This document shows positions 1-6,170 of a stretch of 10,070 bases of DNA, piece by piece. How positions within the stretch are numbered: position 1 is the stretch's first letter; every line of letters begins with the position of its first letter. Origin of the DNA: Candidatus Gastranaerophilales bacterium (GTDB lineage: Bacteria > Cyanobacteriota > Vampirovibrionia > Gastranaerophilales > Gastranaerophilaceae); contig CANQLK010000058.1 in the NCBI GenBank assembly GCA_947624665.1, positions 1 to 10,070 of the forward strand, in the 5' to 3' direction. The notes beneath the pieces are model-generated. The model worked only from the letters and a program-made list of their open reading frames with translations. It was not told where the DNA came from and did not search any database. The position numbers were made by a program, and so were the translations under genes.

Positions 1-7
1 GCTAAAG

Positions 8-53
8 ATTTAATCTGGTGTCGCAACATTACGCTTGCGACACCAGATTAAAT
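8..53. repeat. Perfect 19-bp inverted repeat with 8-nt loop, downstream of the protease gene
   Basis: Arms at 8-26 and 35-53 are exact reverse complements with a GC-rich core (CTGGTGTCGCAA on the left arm), enclosing the loop CATTACGC. It begins 7 bp beyond the stop codon of the minus-strand protease gene, so it could end that transcript. Neither side carries a clear run of T after the stem (TCTTTAGC on the minus side, GACTTGC on the plus side). A canonical intrinsic terminator is therefore only one option. It could also stabilise a 3' end or be a dispersed palindromic element. Confidence 0.7.
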
Positions 54-59
54 GACTTG

Positions 60-1235
60 CTATGTTAAATCAAAACTTTGGAATTCAAACGTAGGTAATT
101 TATACAAATCTTCTTTATTGAAAATTAATTCAACACTTGTATCATGCGGATTTATTAATCTTACCGTATTATCTGAATCATAAGTTACTACATAGCCGTG
201 GTTTGAATACAATAACTGATCATTTCCATAAATATCTTTTAAATATGTATCTTGTGTTTTTTCAGCTATTGATGAACCTAATGAAAAGATTACGGCTTTT
301 GAATCGTCCGAATTCTCGATTAATGAGTCTATATTTCTGATAGTTTCTTCAAAATACTGCTTACTAACCGTATTTTTGTAGAACTCGGCAAAGTCATAAC
401 TTGTTTCTTCGCCTGTAGCTGTATTTCTTAATGTAACAGTTCCATTTGGTCCTATGTCTTTTGAATTTTCCAATATTTCATAATTGGCATTCGTATCTAA
501 TGTAACTGTGTTACCGTTTTTATCTTTTAATTCGAAATTTTCGGATGGAGTATAATTATCACCCAAGCTATATGAATCCATTAGATATTGCATCGTATTT
601 TTAACGGTGCTGAAATCTTTATTTTCCGTATTTCCTACAAACATTAAATTTAATACGTCCGTATTTATTGCCGACAATGCATCATCTAAATTAGATTGAT
701 TAAATAAACTTGTTCTTAAATTTTGAACTTCTTGATTGCCTGATTGATTCAAACATTTTTCAACAGCAAGTTCGATTAATTTCATATCATCATCACCTTT
801 GCTGTATCTGTTCGAAGAACCCGCAGCAGGTATAAAACTTGATTCTTGAATTTCAATTGTTGCTAATGCTTCTTCTGACCAATCGGGATATATTGCTCTA
901 TATATATCTTTTTCTTCTTCCGAAAAATCATTCCAAGTTTTTGTTACCCATTCCGTTTGTCCGCTATTGTCATCAGTTGCGGCAGCTAATTCATCTAATG
1001 AAATATTATAGCTTTCATTTATTCCGTTGAAATTTACGGTATAACCCGAAACTTCACCATTTGCATCTTTGTTTATCTGAATACTGTCTTGAAATATTAA
1101 TTGTCCCGCTTCTGATTGATTAAGTGCTTCACAATATGCTATTAATGCACAATCTCCTCTGCTTCCTTGCTGAACTGCTTCATCCAATTTCCCGTTTACA
1201 TTAAACCCTAAAGAATTAACATTGTTTACTGACAT
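60..1235 (-). CDS. Calpain/papain-fold cysteine protease-like protein (391 aa)
   Basis: This is probably a cysteine peptidase of the calpain (C2-like) type. Near the N-terminus the segment QGSRGDC places Gln23 six residues before Cys29, the same spacing as the oxyanion Gln and nucleophile Cys of calpains (QGxxGDC). It is followed by an ALIAYCEAL helix like the calpain LAALAxL. Near the C-terminus, His346 (HGYVV) and Asn362 (INPHD) fit the catalytic His and Asn, 16 residues apart. The 317-residue gap between Cys and His is much longer than in animal calpains and is rich in Asn, Ser and Asp. No signal peptide, membrane segment or calcium-binding module is visible, so the protein is cytoplasmic or leaves by a route that needs no Sec signal. 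The start is supported by AGAGGAAA six bases upstream of the ATG. It appears monocistronic. Activity is inferred from the motifs alone, and a degenerate binding protein is possible. Confidence 0.7.
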   Translation of the reverse strand: MSVNNVNSLGFNVNGKLDEAVQQGSRGDCALIAYCEALNQSEAGQLIFQDSIQINKDANGEVSGYTVNFNGINESYNISLDELAAATDDNSGQTEWVTKTWNDFSEEEKDIYRAIYPDWSEEALATIEIQESSFIPAAGSSNRYSKGDDDMKLIELAVEKCLNQSGNQEVQNLRTSLFNQSNLDDALSAINTDVLNLMFVGNTENKDFSTVKNTMQYLMDSYSLGDNYTPSENFELKDKNGNTVTLDTNANYEILENSKDIGPNGTVTLRNTATGEETSYDFAEFYKNTVSKQYFEETIRNIDSLIENSDDSKAVIFSLGSSIAEKTQDTYLKDIYGNDQLLYSNHGYVVTYDSDNTVRLINPHDTSVELIFNKEDLYKLPTFEFQSFDLT

Positions 1236-1263
1236 ATATCTTTCCTCTTATTTCCGTGTTGTA

Positions 1264-1292
1264 AAAATATAAAGTTTTTTTTTTCTTGCAAA
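1264..1292 (-). promoter_or_regulatory. Weak candidate promoter for the protease gene
   Basis: On the minus strand, TTTGCA (1287-1292) and TATTTT (1264-1269) are 17 bp apart, each matching four of six consensus bases. The spacer holds a run of ten A residues. The predicted start near 1257 would give a leader of about 22 nt that contains the AGAGGAAA ribosome site. In such AT-rich DNA this match could be chance. Confidence 0.25.
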
Positions 1293-1361
1293 TTGACATT
1301 TAAAAAAAATGCCTCGCAACAAAACTTAACTTTTCGAAAAATTCGATAAAATTTAATGCAC

Positions 1362-1397
1362 TAAAATGCCGCTAATTCAAAAGAATGCGGCATTTTA
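1362..1397. terminator. Bidirectional hairpin terminator after the TPR gene
   Basis: Arms TAAAATGCCGC (1362-1372) and GCGGCATTTTA (1387-1397) are perfect complements. A further ATTC/GAAT pair tightens the loop, leaving two bulged bases. The A and T tails flank a GC core, so T-rich RNA follows the core in either direction. On the minus strand it lies about 74 nt beyond the stop of the TPR gene, which it most likely terminates. Confidence 0.7.
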
Positions 1398-1470
1398 TTT
1401 TCTGTATAACTTTATTCTGTTTAATAATCTAAAATCCTTGCGAAGGTATTAAATTATATTCCATTAATTA

Positions 1471-3291
1471 TCAGGCATTTAATAGATGTTTATATCGTTT
1501 AGCTTGAATGGTTTTGCCTTGTTTATCATAAGTTTTATAAAGCAGTTCGTATATCGTTCTTTTTTCCCAGTTGTTTTTAGCGAATTCCAAAGCTTTTTTA
1601 CCGTAATCTGCTGCTGTTTTATAATCTTTCATACCATAAGCATTCCAGCCTTTTTGTGAATAGAATAAGCTTTTAACGATATTTTGATTTCCCGTAATAT
1701 TATCGAGATTTTTTTCTATTTCATCAGATATTACAGCGGCTTCATAATACATTTTTAATGCATTATAAAGGTAATATTTTTCCAAAATTCTTCTGTATAC
1801 CGTAGAACTATTTTTATCATTACCTATTGAAGCATATTCTATGGATTTATTTATATAATTCAGGGCTTTATCACATTGATATAGTTTTGCGTATAAAGGT
1901 GCCATTCTTGAATATAAATCAGCTAAATCTCTGTTTGATTTATATTCTTTAGCCATTTTTAAAGCTTTTTCATAGTATTCTATTGCTTTTTCATAATTGT
2001 CAATGCTGTTATAGTATTCTCCGTACATTTTGTTAATGTCTATGAATGCAAAAGAATTTTCACCATCTGCCTGCTTATAGGCTTCATATATTTTATCCAA
2101 ATATTGTTTAACATTATTCGGATTTCTGCGAGCTTTATTAACATACATTCCCTGTCTTAAAAATTTTCCGTAAAAGGCAGGTACATAATCCTTAACTTCT
2201 TCCATTTGATTTAAAGTATCATTTACAAGCTCTTGAGCCTTTTTGTATTGATGCATATTTTGGTACATTCCGATACTTATTTCATTTGATAATATAGGGG
2301 TTATGGATTCCTTAGGATAATTAACATTAATGGATTTTAATTTCTTTTCTATTCTTTTGAATTTATCATAATCTCTTTTTTCAGTGTAGTAGTACATTAA
2401 ATATATATCTACCGCATATTCCTGGTTTTTATCATTTACTGTTGCCAGTAAGTCTATGCTTTCTTTCTGTAATTCTTTTACTTTTTCTATATCGTTTAGA
2501 TCTGTGTAATATTCATTTTCCAAATATTTCATCTGAAGTTTTAAAGCGTTATTGTCACCGTTCATTTTTGTTAATAAATCGTTGGCTTTGTTAATATATT
2601 CTTCAACATTTTTATAAGCACCTTTATTCAAATATAGTCTTGCTATACTTAAATAACAATTATATATATGTTCATAATTCGGGTTTTCCGATTTATTTAT
2701 TTCTTTTAAATAAGCCTTATAAAACTTAATAGCATTATCATAATCAGACATCATAGAGTATAGGTTTGATTTTTCAAGGTAAATATCTTTTGCGGATTTA
2801 CTTTTTTTATTAAGTTCAAGTAATTTTTTTGCATAAGAAGAAGCCTTAAGATTTTCTTCAATATATTGATGATAAGTAATATAATTTCCCAAAACATTTT
2901 TCTTCAACCCAATATTTTTAGGATTTTTAAGTGAAATTTTATAAGCTTTATCTAAATCTTCCTTAGCGTTTTTCGGCATGAAGTACCATGTTTCAAGTAA
3001 ACCGCGTCTTGCATAAGCAAATCCTAAGTTTGCAGAATCTTCTCCATACAATTTTTTATTTAAATCTATAATGTAAGTTGCCGTTTCAATAGCTTTATCC
3101 TGATTATTTGAACTATTTAAATCCCACATAAGATTTTCAATATCTGAAATATATTCTGGAGTTATATTAGAATATTCGAGTTTCTTAACATTTTCATACA
3201 ATTCTTTAGAATAGAAATTATCTTCGTCTTTTGCATTTACGGGTATAACAAGCGTTAACAGCAAGACAATCGTAAATATAATCTTTTTCAT
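1471..3291 (-). CDS. Secreted TPR-repeat protein (606 aa)
   Basis: This is an exported tetratricopeptide-repeat protein, probably a periplasmic or surface scaffold; its partner is unknown. Residues 1-20 form a classic signal peptide: MKK, a long Ile/Leu/Val core, then PVNA before KDED, a likely signal peptidase I site. The rest is helical, with TPR-like units at about residues 171-204, 209-242, 421-452 (YNSIDNYEKAIEYYEKAL), 461-492 and 542-573, and more degenerate ones between. It is rich in Lys, Tyr and Asn and has no enzyme motif. The frame is open to an earlier ATG at 3348, but the start at 3291 is preferred. It has GGAG six bases upstream and begins the signal peptide, while the earlier ATG lies in the predicted -35 box. 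It is transcribed away from the SLH-protein gene across a 180-bp spacer. The TPR call is firm and the function is unknown. Confidence 0.85.
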   Translation of the reverse strand: MKKIIFTIVLLLTLVIPVNAKDEDNFYSKELYENVKKLEYSNITPEYISDIENLMWDLNSSNNQDKAIETATYIIDLNKKLYGEDSANLGFAYARRGLLETWYFMPKNAKEDLDKAYKISLKNPKNIGLKKNVLGNYITYHQYIEENLKASSYAKKLLELNKKSKSAKDIYLEKSNLYSMMSDYDNAIKFYKAYLKEINKSENPNYEHIYNCYLSIARLYLNKGAYKNVEEYINKANDLLTKMNGDNNALKLQMKYLENEYYTDLNDIEKVKELQKESIDLLATVNDKNQEYAVDIYLMYYYTEKRDYDKFKRIEKKLKSINVNYPKESITPILSNEISIGMYQNMHQYKKAQELVNDTLNQMEEVKDYVPAFYGKFLRQGMYVNKARRNPNNVKQYLDKIYEAYKQADGENSFAFIDINKMYGEYYNSIDNYEKAIEYYEKALKMAKEYKSNRDLADLYSRMAPLYAKLYQCDKALNYINKSIEYASIGNDKNSSTVYRRILEKYYLYNALKMYYEAAVISDEIEKNLDNITGNQNIVKSLFYSQKGWNAYGMKDYKTAADYGKKALEFAKNNWEKRTIYELLYKTYDKQGKTIQAKRYKHLLNA

Positions 3292-3319
3292 AGTAATCTC
3301 CTTAATTATCCATATAGCT

Positions 3320-3348
3320 ATACTATATTTTATTTTGAATTTGGTCAA
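3320..3348 (-). promoter_or_regulatory. Candidate promoter of the TPR gene
   Basis: On the minus strand, TTGACC (3343-3348, five of six consensus bases) is followed by overlapping -10 candidates: TAGTAT at 3320-3325 (17-bp spacer) or TATAGT at 3322-3327 (15-bp spacer). Transcription would start near 3313-3315 and give a leader of roughly 23 nt with the GGAG site. It excludes the upstream ATG at 3348 as a start. Confidence 0.5.
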
Positions 3349-3365
3349 ATAAAATTTTTAATAAT

Positions 3366-3383
3366 CTACATTATTAATTGTAG
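3366..3383. promoter_or_regulatory. Small dyad between the two divergent promoters (possible operator)
   Basis: CTACA (3366-3370) and TGTAG (3379-3383) form an inverted repeat around an 8-bp AT centre, 18 bp in all. It sits between the two predicted -35 boxes (3343-3348 on the minus strand, 3389-3394 on the plus strand), where one bound dimer could affect both genes. A five-base arm is short enough to arise by chance. Confidence 0.25.
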
Positions 3384-3388
3384 TTTTG

Positions 3389-3417
3389 TTGCCTAAAAAT
3401 AATTTTTAACATATAAT
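3389..3417 (+). promoter_or_regulatory. Candidate sigma-70-type promoter of the SLH-protein gene
   Basis: TTGCCT (3389-3394) and a perfect TATAAT (3412-3417) are separated by 17 bp. The predicted start near 3424 gives a leader of about 48 nt ending in GTGAGGT before the ATG. A second TATAAT at 3439-3444 has no matching -35 box. Confidence 0.5.
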
Positions 3418-3471
3418 TTTCTTGTATTGTGGAATAAGTATAATTAAATATAAAATTTAAGTGAGGTAAAC

Positions 3472-4824
3472 ATGAATTTAAGAAAGAATTTAGCAGCAAT
3501 ATTTCTTAGCATTACATTGCTGTTGGGAAGTGTTTCTTCAGCTTTGGCAAAAAGTTATACGGATGTTCCGGATAATTACTGGGCAGCTGAAGAAATTGAA
3601 GATGTAGTTACAAAGAATATTGTACCGCTGTTTGGCGACGGCACATATAGACCGACCGAAAAAGTTACCAGAGTTGACTGGACTGAATGGTTATTAAGAG
3701 CATTGGGTTTGGCAGGCGCTCCTATTACAAGCAGCCCCAACTACTCCGATGTTAATACCACTACTTACGGTTATCCTTCAATCGCAAGATCAGACCAATT
3801 CGGTTTAATCTACGGTTATACCGACGGCGAATTTAAACCGCAAAGATTAATTACAAAAAATGAAACGGCTTCTATTATGAGCCATATCACTAAAGATACT
3901 TTTGTTGATACCAGCGTATTAAGCCAATTTGCGGACTCTAATGAAATCCCTGATTGGGGCAGAATTCCTTTCTCTAAAGCAATTCAATACGGATTATATG
4001 TAAACTATCCTATTGAAAATGAATTGAATCCTCAAAGAGAATTAAACAGAGCTGAAGCTGCTGTTCTGCTCGCAAGATTAATGAGAGCTATGGATAAAGT
4101 AGAAGACCAATATAAAGCAGAAGTTCCCGCTGAACCAGAAGAACCCAAAGAATACTTATTATCCGTTGAACACTTGGATGACTACGGTAAAGCAGTTGTT
4201 GACAGAGTTAACATTACAAACTTAAGAAGAATTATTTTGGCTAAGAACGTATTTAAGGTATCTTTCCTTGAATCATTCAATTCTACAAAACATCAAATAG
4301 GCGATGTAATTCCTTTCTACTTCAAAAATGATGTAGTTACTAAAGAAGGTACTTTATTAATCCCTGCTAATACAAAATTATATGCAACAATCGAAGAATT
4401 AAGAGATAAAAGATGGGTTAATAAAAATACCGAAGTATATCTCCACTTCACAAAAATGGTATTCCCGAACGGGCATGAATATCCGTTCATAGCAAGAGTA
4501 CTTAATAACGATGAAGGTGTATTAAGTGAAAATAAATGGTTAAAACCGTTAGAATACACGGTAGCAGGTGCAGCAATAGGCGGTGCAGCAATCGGTTTAC
4601 CTGTCGGCGAACATAACGGCAGATCAGGTGACGGTATGGCTATCGGATTCCCGACCGGCGCCGGTGTTGGTTTACTTGCAGGTTGGTTAACTCCCGGTGT
4701 TAACTACAAAGCCAGAGCTAATGAAGATATTCTTATTGAATTAAAAGTTGATTGCAGTTTGGAAAACGATTATGTTAAAACTACTACAACCACAACCACT
4801 GAAGAATATGTTTATAAAAAATAA
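3472..4824 (+). CDS. S-layer-homology surface protein with C-terminal beta-rich and glycine-zipper segments (450 aa)
   Basis: This is an exported envelope protein. A signal peptide covers about residues 1-26 (ending SSALA before KSYTDV). Three SLH domains follow: about 28-83 (YTDVPDNYWAAEEI, FGDGTYRPTEKVTR), 90-142 (YSDV, YGYTDGEFKPQRLITK) and 150-207 (FADSNEIPDW, LNPQRELNRAEAAVLLARL). SLH domains normally bind cell-wall polymers, and in cyanobacteria-like lineages they tie outer-membrane proteins to the peptidoglycan. A Pro/Glu linker (218-227) leads to a beta-rich domain, about 250-345, with the pattern GTLLIPANTKLYATI and FPNGHEYPF. Residues 364-410 are a glycine zipper (AGAAIGGAAIG, GAGVGLLAGW) that could insert in a membrane. 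A run of seven threonines (437-443) lies near the C-terminus. Every arginine codon I checked is AGA, and many codons end in C, unlike the neighbours, which suggests high expression. A GAGG site precedes the ATG, and a strong terminator follows the gene. Confidence 0.85.
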   Translation: MNLRKNLAAIFLSITLLLGSVSSALAKSYTDVPDNYWAAEEIEDVVTKNIVPLFGDGTYRPTEKVTRVDWTEWLLRALGLAGAPITSSPNYSDVNTTTYGYPSIARSDQFGLIYGYTDGEFKPQRLITKNETASIMSHITKDTFVDTSVLSQFADSNEIPDWGRIPFSKAIQYGLYVNYPIENELNPQRELNRAEAAVLLARLMRAMDKVEDQYKAEVPAEPEEPKEYLLSVEHLDDYGKAVVDRVNITNLRRIILAKNVFKVSFLESFNSTKHQIGDVIPFYFKNDVVTKEGTLLIPANTKLYATIEELRDKRWVNKNTEVYLHFTKMVFPNGHEYPFIARVLNNDEGVLSENKWLKPLEYTVAGAAIGGAAIGLPVGEHNGRSGDGMAIGFPTGAGVGLLAGWLTPGVNYKARANEDILIELKVDCSLENDYVKTTTTTTTEEYVYKK

Positions 4825-4840
4825 TAATTAAATTTATAAC

Positions 4841-4872
4841 GAAAAACCCCGAAAATAATTTCGGGGTTTTTC
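4841..4872 (+). terminator. Strong rho-independent terminator of the SLH gene
   Basis: A perfect 14-bp stem (GAAAAACCCCGAAA paired with TTTCGGGGTTTTTC) closes a four-base loop, and the right arm contains five T residues after the GGGG core. It begins 16 bp after the stop codon. The complementary A run on the left arm means it may also act on minus-strand transcription. Confidence 0.93.
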
Positions 4873-4901
4873 TTGTAAATATTGAAATTTAAATTTATAA
4901 T
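4873..4901 (+). promoter_or_regulatory. Promoter abutting the HEAT-protein ATG; predicts a leaderless mRNA
   Basis: TTGTAA (4873-4878) and a perfect TATAAT (4896-4901) have the optimal 17-bp spacing. The -35 box starts at the base after the preceding terminator stem. Normal -10 geometry puts the transcription start at 4908, the A of the second in-frame ATG of the next gene. No ribosome-binding site is visible upstream of either ATG, in agreement with a leaderless transcript. Confidence 0.55.
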
Positions 4902-6140
4902 ATGTCTATGGAAAATTTAAATAATTATTTAAAAGCATTAACGGGTAAAAATGAAGCATTGGCAGAAAATGCAGCTTCTTATATGATTAACAATACAGAT
5001 AAAGAACTGTATAGAATGCTTGTTGAAAAATCCGATTTTTTGTTTGATTTTATAAGAAATAATATTGCTAAAAGAATTGAAAAAGCGGTTAATAAAAGTA
5101 ATTTTAAAAACTTAATCGGATTTTTTGATATATACAGTCCATATTATGATGACATAATTGCCCAACTTTTGGCTAAGCATGCCAATCAGGATTTAACGGA
5201 TGAGATATTTGAATTTTTGGAAAAAGGTACAACAGCCCAAAAAACTTATGCTGCAAAATATTTTTCATGTATCCCCGATACCGTTGCTTTAGAGCTTTTA
5301 AGCAAATATGCGTTTTCGGACGATGAGTTTTTATGTTTCAATTCGGCTGAAGCTTTAGGGCAAATGCATGATGATGTTTCTTTTGATATTGCTTTAAATT
5401 ACCTTTCTTCTGATGATGATTTTGAGAAGTTAAAAGCAGTAAAATTTTTTAATGCCTATGGGCAGAATTATCCTCTTGAAGAAATTTTTAAGGCTATGAA
5501 ATCTTCTAAAATGCCTGAAAATATTGCAGGGCAAATTCCCTATATGGAAAGCTTATTATCTTTGATTAAATCAAAATATAAAAGTTCTGCTTTGGAGGTT
5601 GTTGATAATATTATTTCGGGATTCGGCGAGATTCTTCCGCTTTCTGATATTTTTCAGTTTGAAATGTATGAAGTATTAGAATTCCTTATAAAAGAAAATC
5701 AGACTAAAAATGAAAATTCGGGCAAAATAGCCGAAATATTATTAAACGCCTATTCTAAATTTAATTTATTCTGTGAAAATCAAGAATATATATTTGATGA
5801 AGATAACGATACAAAATACGAAATTACTTCCGTATATAATCTATTAAAGGCGCAAAATGCAAATTTTTGGGATACTCAAAAACTTTATTTAACCGATGAA
5901 CTGTCAAAATCCGATGATAGAGCTATTTGTGCTTTGCATGTTATTCAGGAATTTAGTTTAACCGATACAATTCCTTCCGTTAAAAATCTGCTTAATTCAA
6001 ATAACGAAATATTAATCTGCGAAGCTTTGACAACATTAAAATCACTTAACTCAATTAATGACGTTGATTTTGATTCCATTTTGTCAAAAATTGGAAACGA
6101 AAATATTAAGGCTGTTATAGAAAATATCCGAAATCATTAA
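4902..6140 (+). CDS. HEAT-like repeat protein (412 aa; start could be 4908)
   Basis: This is a cytoplasmic all-helical protein with no signal peptide or membrane segment. Residues about 107-200 read as three HEAT/PBS-lyase-like helical pairs, for example FNSAEALGQMHDD followed by DIALNYLSSDDDFEKLKAVKFFNAYG. Another two lie at about 338-405 (DDRAICALHVIQEF, NNEILICEALTTLKSL). The N-terminal 100 residues and the 210-335 stretch are helical but too diverged to assign. Such repeats usually make protein-binding scaffolds; no catalytic motif is seen, so I give no function. Two ATGs lie two codons apart. The upstream one is annotated, but the promoter predicts that the mRNA begins at the second (4908), giving 410 residues. 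No Shine-Dalgarno site precedes either. The gene is single, convergent with glyS, with 30 bp between the stop codons. Confidence 0.8.
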   Translation: MSMENLNNYLKALTGKNEALAENAASYMINNTDKELYRMLVEKSDFLFDFIRNNIAKRIEKAVNKSNFKNLIGFFDIYSPYYDDIIAQLLAKHANQDLTDEIFEFLEKGTTAQKTYAAKYFSCIPDTVALELLSKYAFSDDEFLCFNSAEALGQMHDDVSFDIALNYLSSDDDFEKLKAVKFFNAYGQNYPLEEIFKAMKSSKMPENIAGQIPYMESLLSLIKSKYKSSALEVVDNIISGFGEILPLSDIFQFEMYEVLEFLIKENQTKNENSGKIAEILLNAYSKFNLFCENQEYIFDEDNDTKYEITSVYNLLKAQNANFWDTQKLYLTDELSKSDDRAICALHVIQEFSLTDTIPSVKNLLNSNNEILICEALTTLKSLNSINDVDFDSILSKIGNENIKAVIENIRNH

Positions 6141-6160
6141 ACGGCGATATTTTTAATGAT
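6133..6160. repeat. AT-rich inverted repeat between the convergent HEAT-protein and glyS ends
   Basis: ATCATTAAA (6133-6141) and TTTAATGAT (6152-6160) are perfect 9-bp arms around a 10-base loop, overlapping the plus-strand stop codon. It may serve as a weak two-way terminator between the converging genes. The stem has almost no G or C and no proper T tract, so this is uncertain. Confidence 0.3.
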
Positions 6161-6170
6161 GTTGCAAAAC

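Noticed and set aside
1293..1298. Plus-strand TTGACA as a promoter
   Set aside because: No -10 box lies at a suitable distance, and no plus-strand gene follows before the hairpin at 1362-1397.
3292..3348. Upstream start (3348) for the TPR protein
   Set aside because: It would put 19 extra residues before a canonical signal peptide, lacks a ribosome site, and falls in the predicted -35 box.
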